Source of the DNA: Dillenia suffruticosa
Taxonomy: Eukaryota > Streptophyta > Magnoliopsida > Dilleniales > Dilleniaceae
Direction: 5' to 3'
Assembly: GCA_033439265.1 (NCBI GenBank)
Contig: JAVTVX010000027.1
Span: 10,803,001-10,867,000, forward strand
DNA length: 64,000 nucleotides
Position numbers and translations under genes: made by a program. Every line of letters starts with the position of its first letter. Positions within the stretch are counted from its first letter, which is position 1. Below the pieces are notes generated by a model. It was not told the origin of the DNA and searched no databases. It saw only the letters and a program-made list of their open reading frames with translations. Below are positions 12,861 through 24,962 of the stretch, in pieces.

Positions 12861-15800
12861 AACAAAACAACGATAACGTTTGGCGAAACACAGAACCACT
12901 TTATTGTTTTGTGAGCCAGAAAATCATGTGGTTCTACGTGCAGAATGACTAAAAAAATTTTTAAAAAAATATAAACATGTTTTGGCACAATATTATACAA
13001 GTATTTTTTAGGGTTTTAATATTATATATTTAATATTAAATTAAAATATTGAGATTTCATTTTAAAAAATTTATATTTCTTTTACAAAACTAACCGAGAC
13101 ATCCAAAATTCAAATTCAAACAAATTTAAATAAGCAGCTTAAATCTAAATATATATAAACATAACATACATTCTTTCCCATTTTCCCGTATTTTCTATTT
13201 TAATATAATATATTCACTATTAAATATAATTCTGACTATTTAAATTAAATATCTAAATATTTTTATTCTTATACAATTTTAGATTAAATAAAAATAGTTA
13301 TGCCTCAAGTTAAATTATATTAAATATTAAATCATGACTTAGTTTTAGTTAATTATTTAATATTATCACATTTAATTACAATTTAATTTTCTATTCAAAT
13401 CTCTAATATGTAAATGTGGATATTCAAATATACTACAGTTCAATTTATTTTTAATATTATCAAAATATTTTAACAGTTAAATTATTTATCCAATTATATT
13501 TTTTAATAATACCTAACCATCTCTTACAACTCTAAAAAATTTTGAAAAAAAGAATATTATATTTATTTTGCACAAACAAATCCAATATAAAATTTTTAAA
13601 ATCATTTACATAAAAACAACGCAAAAAAAGAAAAATTCTCATGGTTTCAAAATAAAATTTTAGAAGATTAAAAAAGTTGGTTGAATTAAAAAATAAGATA
13701 TTTAATGTTTCATAATTATTACAATCAATGAAATTTACAATTTAGTCAATTGTTTAGAATACTTGACATTAAAAAATTATTTAAATTTTTAATACAATAA
13801 AACCATGATGTCATTCGGCAAAACACAAAGCCATCCTGTGATTTTACTACCCGCAGAACCACGTTATCATTCTGCTAATCGCAAAACTACGTTATCATTC
13901 TGCTAATTGCAGAACCACTTTATTGTTCTACAAGCCACGAAACGACTAAAAAAATTTAAAATATAAACATGTTTAAACAAAACATTATGCAAGTATTTTT
14001 TAGGGTTTTAATATTATATATTTAGTATCAAATTAAAATATTGAGATTTCATTTTAAAAAAATTATATTTCTTTTACAAAACTAACCAAGACAATATAAA
14101 TTTAAATCGAAACGTATTTAAATAAACAACTTAAATTTAAATATATTTAAATATAACATATATTCTTTTCTATTTTCACGTATTTTCTATTTTAATATAA
14201 TATATTCAGTGTTAAATGCAATTCTAACTATTTAAATTAAATATGTCAATATTTTTATTCTTATATGATTATAGATTAAACAAAATAGTTATACCTCAAC
14301 TTAAATTACATTAAATATTAATATTTGATCACAATTTAGTTTTCTTTTCGAATCTCAAATATCTAAACATGAATATTCAAATATGCCACAGTTTAATTTA
14401 TTTTTAATGTTATCAGAATATTTTAACAGTTAAGTTATTTATCAAATTATGTTTTTTGATAACACCTAGCTTTTTCTCACAACTCTACAAAATTTTGAAA
14501 TAAAAAATATTTATTTTACTCAAACAAATCCAATATAAAATTTTTTAGTCTTTTACATATAATTTCCATACCAACCATAAACAAAGCAATGCAAAAAAAC
14601 AAAAAAAATAAAAAAAATCCCATGCCTCGTCAACCAAGGCACGCTGCTTCGTCCAGTTTACTAGAACAAAGCTACATTATCGTTCGGCGAAATATAGAAC
14701 CACCCCGTGGTTCTGCCACCCATAGAACCATGTTCTCGTTCTGCTAATCGCAGAACCACATCGTGGTTTTGCAAAGTACAAAACCACTTTATTGTTCTGC
14801 GAGCCACAGAATGACTAAAAAAATTTTAAAAAAAATATAAACATTTTTAGGCATAGGATTATACAAGTACTTTTTAGGATTTTTATATTTTATGTTTAGT
14901 ATTAAATTAAAATACTGAGATTTCATTTTAAAAAATTATATTTGTTTTACAAAACTAACCGAAACAATCTAAATTTAAATCCAAATGTATTTAAATAAAC
15001 AGTTTAAATATAAATATATTTAAATATAGCATACGTTCTTTCCCATTTTCACGTATTTTCTATTTTAATATAATATATTCAGTGTTAAATGCAATTCTGA
15101 CTATTTAAATTAAATATCTAAATATTTTTGTTTTTATACAGTTCTAGATTAAAGAAAAAAAGTTATAGCTCAGCTTAAATTACATTAAATATTAAATCAT
15201 AATTTAGTCTTAGTTTATTATTTGATATTATCACATTTGATTACAATTTGGTTTTCCATTTGATTCTCAAATATTAAATATGGATATTCAAATATTCCGC
15301 AGTTCAATTCATTTTTAACTTCATCAAAATATTTTAACAATTAAATTATTTAACAATTTATATTTTTTAATAATACCTAACCATCTCTCACAACTCTAAA
15401 AAATTTTGAAAAAAGAATATTATGTTTATTTTACACAAACAAATCCAATATAAAATTTTTAAATCGTTTACATAAAAACAACACAAAAAAAAAATTCTCA
15501 TGCTTTCAAAATAAAATTTTGGAAGATTAAAAAAGTTCGTTGAATTAAAAAATAAGATATTTAATGTTTCATAATTGTTACAATCAGTGAAATTTGCAAT
15601 TTAGTCAATTATTTAGAATACTTAATATTAAAAAATTATTTAAATGTTTGGTAGAACCATCGGCGAAAGACACAGCCACCCTGCTCTTCTGCCACTCGTA
15701 GAATCATGTTGTTGTTCTGCTAATCGTAAAACCACTTTATTGTTCTTCGAGCCGCAGAACCACATGGCTCAGCGCGTAGAATCACATGGCTCTACACGCA

Positions 15801-16784
15801 GAACGACTAAAAAAAATTAAAAAAAATATGAACATATTTAGGTTTAACATTATACAAGTACTTTTTAGGGTTTTAATATTATATATTTGGTATTAAATTA
15901 AGATATTGAGATTTCATTTTTTAAAAAATTATATTTGTTTTACAAAAATAACTGAGACAATATATATTTTAAATTTAAATGTATTTAAATAAACAACTTA
16001 AATCTAAATATATTTAAATATAACATACATTTTTTCCCATTTTCATGTATTTTCTATTTTTATGTAATATATTTAGTGTTAAATGCAATTCTGATTATTT
16101 AAATTAAATATCTAAATATTTTTGTTCTTATACAGTTCTATATTAAAGAAAAATAGTTATAGCTCAGCTTAAATTACATTAAATATTAAATCATAATTTA
16201 GTTTTAGTTTATTATTTGATTTTATCACATTTGATTACAATTTAATTAGTTTTCTATTCGAATTTCAAATATTTAAATATGGATATTCAAATATACCGCA
16301 ATTCAATTCATCTTTAATATTATCAAAATATTTTAACAGTTAAATTATTTACCTAATTATATTTTTTAATAATACGTAACCACATCTTGCAACTCAAAAA
16401 AATTTTGAAAAAAGAATATTTTATTTATTTTACACAAACAAATCCAATATAAAATTTTTAAAATCATTTACATAAAAAAGACACAAAAAATTCTCATGCT
16501 TGCAAAATAAAATTTTGGAAGATTAAAAAGGTTCGCTGAATTAAAAAATAAGATATTTAATGTTTCATAATTCTTAAAATCAATGAAATTTACAATGTAG
16601 AGTCAGTTGTTTATAATACTTAATATTAAAAAATTATTTAGATCTTTGGTAGAACAATTGGCGAAACATACAGCCACCTACAGAACTATGTTATCGTTCT
16701 GCTAATCGCAAATCCACATTGTGGTTCTGCAAATTGTAGAACCACTTTATTGTTCTTCGAGCCGCAGAACGATTAAAAAAAACT

Positions 16785-16833
<49 letters not shown>

Positions 16834-17060
16834 TTAACATTATACAAGTATTTTTACGATTTTAATATTAAATTAAAATATAGAGATTTCATTTAAAAAA
16901 AGTTATTTTTCATTTACAAAACTGACCAAGACAACCTATATTTAAATCCAAACGTATTTAAATAAATAGCTTACATCTAAATATATTTAAACATAACATA
17001 CATTTATTCCCATTCTTGCGTATTTTCTATTTTAATATAATATATTCTGTGTTAAATACA
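12860..17060. repeat. Five-copy tandem array, unit 0.87-1.0 kb, with palindrome clusters
   Basis: The phrase 'ataaacat(g)ttt...' followed by 'attatacaagtattttttagg' recurs near 12975, 13966, 14838, 15831 and 16830, so the period is about 870-1000 bp. Each unit opens with a GC-richer cluster of GGTTCTGC/GCAGAACC palindromes (12880-12950, 13850-13950, 14690-14820, 15660-15810, 16670-16770). It continues through AT-rich blocks in fixed order ('gagatttcattttaaaaaa', 'tattctattttaatataatat', 'cacatttaattacaattta', 'tcttacaactctaaaaaa'). No conserved reading frame is present. The same units appear in reverse orientation at 61.7-64.0 kb. Confidence 0.85.
16788..16831. repeat. (TA)n microsatellite
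   Basis: About 43 bp of uninterrupted alternating TA inside the fifth unit of the tandem array. It is absent from the other units, so it expanded locally. Confidence 0.95.
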
Positions 17061-17826
17061 ATTCTAATTATTTAAATTAAATATCTGAATTAACATATAA
17101 TTTTTTATACATAACACACACAGAATGCACATTGCATTTGGAGACAAGCTACATTTTTTCTCATATTGATTTAAAATTTGTGTCATTGAATACCATCTAA
17201 TAGACTACTTATTCTATTCTATTAAACATTTAATAGAACTAGGAACTAGGAGACACTGAGCTACTTTGCAAACGCAAAGTTGCAGAACTACTTTCCAAAG
17301 CAGAACTACAAAACTCAACAATAAAAAAAGGGGAACCAGAATCACATAAACAAAATAAAACTACAAAACAGAACTACAAAAACGCATAACTAAAGCAAAA
17401 TTACCTTGCAGGAACACGACAAGGATAAACAGATGGGAGATAATGAAGAATGAATAACTCTTTGCTTCTCTCTTCACATATTCATCTACTTTGGCTATGA
17501 GGCAAAACCAGGCACAACTAAGTATACAAAGATAAAATAACTTTCTCCTTTTGTTTTCACATATTTAGCATAGAAAACAAGCTAACGTCCAGCTAACTAA
17601 TTATGTAATCACTTTATAGCATGAAAAAAAAACTCATAAATAGAAGGAAAAAAAAAAGAGGAAGGATCAAAATAGTTAAGTGAAAGTTTACATGCTTGTC
17701 AAGACATTTCAAACAAATACCCACATCAACAGTTCAAGGCAGATTTATAAAGGATCTCAGGAGTATTCATCACATTTGTGCAGAAGGGGATCAGACACAT
17801 TTTTCCCGCAAGCGAATAAAATCCTC

Positions 17827-19775
17827 TCAAAGAGAAGCAACACGAGAGCCCATATCATCGATTTCTTGACTGACAGAGCCCACAAAAACTTTTGCCTGCA
17901 ATCTAGATGAATTATCATCATTGATACCACCCAAGAAGGATCCTTCTAACCCAACTTTATGAATAAAATCTTGCGCTCTTGATAATTTGTCCAGAAGCTC
18001 TTGATTTCGCCTTCCGTACTCTTGCTGCATTTCCATGACCTTGTTCTCCAAAGCTTTTAGAGCCTCCCCCCTCTCCTCCGCTAATTTTAAAGTAGCCCGC
18101 CGCTCCATTTTAGTTTTTCTCAATAAAACATTCAACTTTTCACATTCTGATGTGGTTGTATCAGTACTTTCATGCGATGATTGAAGATCAGTCTCCATTA
18201 TTTCCAACATTCCTTCCTTCTTTTTTACCATCGTAACCAATTCTTCAATCCTTTCAGCATCCGCAGCACTCAAACCAGACTGCTCCTCCAACTTGGTATG
18301 CATTTCATTTATCACTTTTGTTTTTCACAGTCTTTGAAATTGGACAAATGTCGCAGTCTAATAAAAAAAACATAGATAAAAAATATCTTAATTCACACAT
18401 ATTATATTCTTATATCAAATATATGATATATTATATTTCAACAAAATGTTAATATGTTTAAATAAAGTACCAGAAGCAAAAGGCTTATAATAGCATCATC
18501 TCCTTCTTCCAGAGATAACTGGTTCAATAGACCTTCGTTACGAGTGAAATCAATTCCATCCACTAACTTTCTAGCCTCGTCCAGATCCAAATAGGAAAAA
18601 TCTTGATGATCACATCTTGTAGCAACTCCCTTCTGTTTTACATCTTTGGAAGTATCAATTAGCGGAATGGCACTACTGGAGCCACTTTGAGTGGTTAACG
18701 TTTCAATTGTTAACCGCGCTTCTTTTTCTATAGCCAACTCCATGGTCCGCACATCCAATTCCTTCCCCAAATTTGCCTCGTTTTGGCCATCATCACCCTC
18801 ATCCGTGACAACAACAAATCCTTCTGGTTTTTACCACTATCCCCAACCATACTGCTCTGTTTGCTTTGTTTCTTGATCTCGTCGCCATCATTCCCCTCCT
18901 CACTCCCAGATGTCCAAACAAGCTTTCTTTTCTTTCCAGAAGAAGTCTCTCCCAATGTATGCTCCTCAGACTGACTTTCTTCTTCCTCAGTTTTTTTTTA
19001 TGTCAAATACTTTATTTCCTTTATATTGGTAACTCTCTCCAGGTCATCAACTTCTGCATAATTTAGAAAGTCTACGACATTTTTTACTTTTTTCGCTAAC
19101 AAAAATGGCCTTTCAATCTGCAAGTTCTCATGTAACAAGAGACCATCTAGCATTAGCATTTCATCCTGGATGAGTGTCTCTACCCAAATAGCACTACCCT
19201 TTGCAACAGAATTTACTAACAGATTTAACAAAACTAGCGTGTACCGAAGGAGGAGCTAGAGGGTTGGAGGCCAATACAAGAGGTTCACCATCTATCGGTA
19301 TAAATGGCATCAAACTTTCCTTTACAAACTCCACAAATAAAAACTTTTCTTTCCACGACCTATCAAAAGTCTCCCTATAAAAAAGCTTCCAATTATACTC
19401 TTTGCGTAGTTGGACACAATACCAATAATCATTTGCACCTCCTGCGGCACACTTTCTTAGATCAAAAACAGACAGCAGAATTTTAAAATGCAACAATCAC
19501 TATCAGCCTCCACGCACCAGAGATAAACAAAGTTGGAAATATATTCCAACCTCTTAGAACAACAGCCAAGGGACCTATATAAGGCACCCGCACACCGTAT
19601 CTTACATACTCCTTATACATAGGGACAGATCTCTCTCCTATTTCATTCTCTCTTCATCCTCTCTAGGTATTCTTAAATGAAAATCAACCCCTAAACTCAT
19701 CTCTTTGGCTGTAGTCTCCAATTCTTTGCGCATCATTGTACTCTTAATGTCACTAATCCTGCCTCCTTTTTCCAT
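17827..19775 (-). pseudogene. Transposase_28-like ('putative gypsy type transposon') protein, left-arm copy, frameshifted
   Basis: The likely start is the ATG at 19775, just inside the second leader exon. The order of recognisable parts is: a short 'MEKGGRISDIKSTM' start; a 'YKEYVRYGVRVPYIGPLAVVL' block followed by 'GAWRLIV', which fits the plant family pattern (YxxxFRxGxRxP...NAWRxLV); then 'WYCVQLR', 'RSWKEKFLFV' and 'MPFIPIDGEPLVL' (the WKxxFFFV part); an acidic linker 'SGSEEGNDGDE'; and, after an intron at about 18315-18470, a C-terminal coiled coil of about 160 residues (17827-18314). Function is unknown; the family is thought to be transposon-derived. Compared with the right copy this one lacks about 40 bp near 19500, lacks 2 bp near 19207, and lacks 1 bp near 18805, each shifting the frame. 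A TAG also follows 'DEERMK'. It is therefore a pseudogene. The intron phase at the coiled-coil exon does not resolve cleanly. Confidence 0.6.
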
Positions 19776-19845
19776 TGTGCCCTAACAATCAACCTTCACT
19801 CTCCCTGAAACTAAACCTAAACTGTTTTGCTTTCTTTTGGAATTT

Positions 19846-20550
19846 CTGACAACAAAACAAAGGACATCATGAAAAATACCAAAGCACATCATGAAAAATA
19901 CAAATACATTAATTTTATAAAATTCAATTATTTTGCTCTGTAGCGAAAGAAAGAAAACAAAAAAAAAATAAAAACACTGAAACTCAATGAACTCAACAAT
20001 GATGGTAGTTACATACTTTGTGCATTTATGTTGTTTTCTTCAAATATCCTTTTTTGGGAAAAATGCATTCACTATATACAACAAAGTAAAGAAAACAACA
20101 GAACAGATACCAATACATTAACTCAAGAAACTTAATAAAATTCCTGGGCCATTTATCCATTTTTTCCTTCACCCATTATTTTTCAAAAATGTTTTACTCT
20201 ATGAAGGAGACAACGAAGCAATAACGCTCTGTGTGCCGCATAAACTAAACGGTACTTACTTCATGCTTGTATTCACGAGAGTTCTCTTCAAAAAATTGTT
20301 TCCTGTACTATACTCTGCTCTGTGCAACAAAGGAGTGCAACGAACAAATGAAACCAGCAAAGGAAGAAATACCTTGTGAACAAAGAAACCAATCCAACAA
20401 ATGAAGGTATATGCTGTGAAGGGGATACAATAAAGGAATGCCAAAAGGATAGGACAAAAAGGAAGCAAGGAAGAGGAAAAGACAACAAGCCGAAGAAAGC
20501 AAAAAGGCGTATCATGAAAGATATCAATAAAGTTAAAAAAACTCATTTAT
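19846..20550 (-). other. 5' leader exon and leader intron of the left-arm gene
   Basis: On the minus strand a donor (GAA then GTAAGT) lies at 20260/20259 and an acceptor ('gttttgttgtcag') at 19846-19847, defining a 414-nt intron upstream of the ATG at 19775. The right-arm copy has the same donor and acceptor at 27849 and 28251-28252 (404 nt), so the intron is conserved between copies. The exon before it (about 20260-20550) is strongly pyrimidine-rich on the minus strand, as in plant leaders. It can be read as a hydrophobic frame in both copies, but the left copy has lost 1 bp and gained a TAA relative to the right. I read it as untranslated leader, with a small membrane protein as the alternative. 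Confidence 0.5.
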
Positions 20551-20599
20551 TTTGCGTGACTCTCTTTCCTACCATTTATTGCGAGCATTTATTATGACT

Positions 20600-21364
20600 G
20601 ACCTATTCCATTGTCCTAAGCCCTCGTTATTAAATTTACATTCATTCCATCTTATCGGCAACACTTTTTTCAATTTCTTTAAATTTTAAATTTTAAGTGC
20701 AATCTTTAAATTTTAAATTTTGTGTGTTTTTAAATTTTAGATTATTAAATATTATAATTTGAAATTATTAATATTTTATATCAATTAATTTTTACACAAA
20801 TAATAATATTATCAAATTATTTTTTCATCTTTATTTAGATACTTGATATTAAATAATTATTTAAATATTTAAATAATATGTACGATAGAAAAATAAGGAA
20901 TAAAAACTATAATTTGAAAAATACCACAACTTATTGCACAAACCTCTCGTGCTTCCTTCCGCAGCACCGCCTGGTGGCTCTGCCAATCGCTGAACCACTT
21001 AGTGATTCTGCCAACCACAAACTACAGAACCGTGTGAAAGTTATGCCAACTGTAGAACCTCGACAGTTTTGCCAATCATAGAAACACCGTGGTTCTGCCA
21101 ACTGTTGTCCACGTGGTGATTCTACGAACGACGAAACATTGTTTTGCGTAGAATTACTACAAACAATTTAAAAACAATAAAAAAAGGCGAACAATCAAAT
21201 TTAAATCCATTTAAAAAAATCTTTTTTCTAAGTTAAGATCTATAATTTTTAATATATAACATGGACACCACAAACACTACATTTGGACAGAGGCTACATC
21301 TAGTCATGCTTCTTAAAAATCTATCGACCTCTCTCTATATAAAAAAGAACTTATCACAACCTAG

Positions 21365-21408
<44 letters not shown>

Positions 21409-23485
21409 ACCGGTCAAAAACAGTTATACCCTCTGAACATGACATTAGATAGATACATTTTTTCCACATATATTTAATTTAATATGTAATTTAAATAGTG
21501 TAAAATAAATATGTACGCATTTACATTAAATATTTAAATATTTTTACTTTTATAAAATTTTAAATTTTATAAAAATATTGTTACTGTTGTTGTAATTTAG
21601 AGTACTCATTATTAAATGATTATTTAAATATTATGTAGTTCTGTACTAAGCGGAACCACGATACCGTTCTGCGAAACGCAGAACCACTTTGACGGTTTGC
21701 CACCCGTAGAACCACGTTGTGGTTCTGCCCCTTGTGGTTTTGCTAAGCGCAGAGCCACCTTCTCATTTAGCGACCCGTGGAACGATGTTGTAGTTCTGTA
21801 CCTTGTGATTCTGCTAAATGCAGAACCACCTTGCAGTTCTGCGAATTGTAGATGATTCTTAAAATCATTCAAACTTTGATTTTAAAAACTTTGCAATTAG
21901 ATTACAACCAATAGAATACTTAATTTATTCCATTAAATATTTAAATAACTAAATTATTTTCAATATTTTCTATATTTTACAGACTTTTAATTAAATATTA
22001 AAGTTTATGCATTCTTTAGATCAAAATTATTAAGTTTCATAGTTTGAAATTAATATTTTCATATTTCAATTTTTACACAAAAAATAATATTATCCAGATA
22101 TTTTTTCCCTTGTTATTTAGAATACTTAATATTAAATAATTATTTAAATATTTAAATAGTGTGTGTAGTTTACGCACAATTAGTAAAAAACATAATTTAA
22201 TAGATAATTTAAAAAACTTATTGTTAAATGATTATTTAAATATTTTGTCGATCTACACTGTGCGAAATCACCTTATAGTTCTCCTAACCAAACAACCATC
22301 TTGTCGTTTTGCAATCCGCTGAACCACGTTCTCGTTCTATGCCTTAAATAGATATATACTTATTTACATGAAATATCTAAATATTTTTACTCTTGTAAAA
22401 TTTTAAATTACATGTCAATATCTATGAGTTTTACTTTTGGTTTGTTTTTTAATATTTTTATAATTTATAATACAATTAACATTTTCTTCAAAACTTTAAT
22501 TTATAAAGGTTTTCAATAGGAAAAATAAATTCTATAGATGTTTTACATAAACAATAATTACTAAAATCATTCAAACTCTGATTTTAAAACTTTACGATTG
22601 AATACCATCCAATAGAATACTTAATTTATTCTATTAAATATTTAAATAATAATAATTTTTGAATATTTTGTATATTTTATGAAATTTTAATTAAACATTA
22701 AAATTTATATATTTTTTAGATCAAAATTATTAAATATTATAGTTTCAAATTAATATTTACATATTTTAATTTTTACACAAATATTAATATTATCTAGATA
22801 TTTAATAGATAATTTAGGGTACTTATCCTTAAATGATTATTTGAATATTTTGTAGTTCTATGCTACGCGGAACAATGTTGTCGTTCTACGAAATGGAGAA
22901 ACACCTTGTCGTTCTACTCCTTCTTGTTCTTCTAAATGCAGAATCACATTGCGGTTCTGCAAACTGTGGAACCACCTTGTGGTTCTGAGAACTGCAGAGC
23001 TATTTTGTAGTTCTTCTCAGCACATAACTACTAAAAAAATTAAAAATAATAGAGACGTAAAAAAGAATTAAGCAGTGATATTTAATTCTCTTTTAATAGA
23101 TAACTTTTAATATATGATATGCACACCACACACACTATATTTTTAATATATAAATTTAAATTCAAATATATTTAAATAAATAACTCAAATTTAAATATAT
23201 TTAAATATAACATACGTTTTTTCCATTCTAATATATTTTTTTATTGTGATATCAAATATTTAATGTTAAATGAAAATGTAACTATTTAAATTAAATATTT
23301 TTGTATTTTTCTTCTTATACGATTCTAGATTACATAAAGATGTATGTAACTTTACTTCAGTTACATTAAATATTAAATGATAATTTAGTTTTAATTTATT
23401 ATTTAATATTATCACATTCTATTTCAATTTAATAGATTAATCCAATCTCAGATATCTAAATATAGATATTCAAATACATCGCATG
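20600..23485. repeat. Satellite-like array with about 0.61-kb period
   Basis: The segment 'aaatgattatttaaatatt' followed by a palindrome cluster recurs with anchors at 21635, 22247 and 22852, so the period is 605-612 bp. A further cluster lies at 20940-21150. Clusters consist of GCGAAACGCAGAACC-type hairpins separated by AT-rich DNA. The unit shares motifs with the 0.77-kb and 0.9-1.0-kb arrays, but its length is different. No gene is visible. Confidence 0.75.
21371..21404. repeat. (TA)n microsatellite
   Basis: 34 bp of alternating TA. The mirrored position in the right arm (near 26690) holds only a short 'tatatatatata', so the length changed after the duplication. Confidence 0.95.
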
Positions 23486-23658
23486 TAGTTCTACTAAACG
23501 CAGAACCACCTTCTCGTTCTGAAAAATGTAGAACCACATTGTGGATCTGCCAAACGAAGAACTTCATTGTCGTTGTGCACAACCTATAACTATTTTAAAA
23601 AATTAAAACAAAAAAATAAAAAAAATGAATAAACATATTTAATTCTGTTTTAAACATT
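23486..23658. repeat. Unpaired stub between left arm and central CACTA element
   Basis: This 173-bp piece continues the satellite ('gtagttctactaaacgcagaa...'), with several palindromes. It has no counterpart next to 25387, where the right arm begins directly at the CACTA end. It is the only asymmetric DNA at the centre of the inverted duplication besides the transposon. Confidence 0.7.
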
Positions 23659-24250
23659 CACTACAAAAAATAGCCTTTTAGCCACAAATTTAGCGACAAA
23701 AATTTTAAAAAACTTCGTCGCTAAAAATATTAGCACAGATTTAGTGATGAAAAAATTTTTCGTCGCTAATAACGTTTCGTAAAAATTTAGCAACGAAAAT
23801 TAGAAACCCGTCACTAAATTTATTGACGAAAATCTGAAATCCGTCACTAAATTTAGCGACAAATAATTTTTCGTCACTAAAATTCGTCACAAAATTTAGC
23901 GACAAAAAATTATCCGTCGCTAAATTTAGCGATAGATAATTTATGTCGCTAAAATCCGTCACTAATTTAGGATAAAAAAAGTCCATCGAAAAATTATCCA
24001 TCCCTAATTTAGCGACAAATAAAAAAATCCGTCGCTGATTCCAAATTTCCAAATTCTTCGAAATGCTTAGGGAGTGCACGTACCTAGACGGGGTCTTGCT
24101 TACCCGAGCCAGCACGTGCCTGGATGGCCCGCCCACCTGAGCCAACACCAGCCTGCAAGCTGCCCGCTTGCCCGAGCCATCACCCCCGCCTGCAAGTGCA
24201 CCCGCTCCAGCGTCAGCTCTTAATTCTGGAAAATATTGCTTTGCTTCCTA

Positions 24251-24327
24251 CCTCCACCGTGGTTCGAACTCCTGCACACCTGCACGCACACGCATAAGCG
24301 TAAACCTGTAAACTACCAAGCCAAAGG
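24251..24327 (-). other. tRNA-like Pol III module (A box and B box) inside the CACTA element
   Basis: Read on the minus strand, 'tggcttggtagtttacagg' resembles a tRNA A box and 'gagttcgaacc' a B box, about 50 bp apart and ending in 'acggtggagg'. Homologous modules are at 36101-36176 and 56180-56247. It is not a functional tRNA, since no acceptor stem closes. It could be a relic of a tRNA-derived SINE head or a chance-selected Pol III promoter. Confidence 0.5.
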
Positions 24328-24935
24328 ATATTATGTGATATAATTTTTTTTTACTTATTATCTTTCCTTCACATTTTCCTAATAATAATAAAATAATATA
24401 TAATAACAATTTAAAATAATAAATATAATAACTTTTTTTATTTAAACCACCAACCTAAAATAATATTAATTAAAAATAATAAATATGATAATTTTTAATA
24501 AAATAAAAAATAATAAAATACTAATTTAAAATAAAATAAATAAATAATTAAAAAATATATTAATATTAAATTTTGTTTTCTTCTTTTTTCTTTTATTTTA
24601 TTATTTTATTATTTTATTATTCTTTTTCATTTTTATTTTATTTTTTAATCCATAGTTTAAAAATGGATTACGACATCTCAATAATATAAAATTATAATTA
24701 TTAATAAATTATAATATATTAATAATTAAAAAAATCTATATATTTAATCACAAAATATTTTTATTCGTTTGAATATATAAGAAATTTCAATATAATTATT
24801 ATATTTAAAAATTTCAATAATGAGAATAGAAAGGAAAAAAAACCCAAAAATAGAGATGAGAGTAAGAGAAAGGAAAAAAAAAGTGAGAATTGAAAACAAA
24901 TGAGGAGGAAGAAAGAAAAAAGATATTATCACACA

Positions 24936-24962
24936 ATACTAAGCGGTGGTACAGTGGTGATT
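24936..24962 (+). other. Truncated tRNA-like A-box remnant
   Basis: 'taagcggtggtacagtggtga' matches the start of the complete plus-strand module at 56848-56915, but the B box is missing because the sequence jumps to unrelated DNA at about 24963. This shows the central CACTA element is an internally deleted member of the same family. Confidence 0.5.

Larger units (their letters stand above)
12860..23485 (+). repeat. Left arm of a large inverted duplication
   Basis: The reverse complement of this interval is recognisable at 25387-29597 and 61008-64000. Landmarks in mirror order are 'caatctcagatatctaaatat' (inner end), the 20.9-23.5 kb satellite, the 'ttatcggcaacac'/'gttgccgataag' block (20660/27445), the Transposase_28-like gene with its leader intron, the 'ggaacacgacaaggataaac' block (17410/61420), and the 0.9-1.0-kb array. 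The outer limit of the left arm is not certain because the right arm leaves the window. Confidence 0.85.

Noticed and set aside
12860-17060. CRISPR-like array (regular repeats and spacers)
   Set aside because: Units are about 1 kb and diverged throughout, with no short exact repeats separated by unique spacers, and the context is a plant genome.
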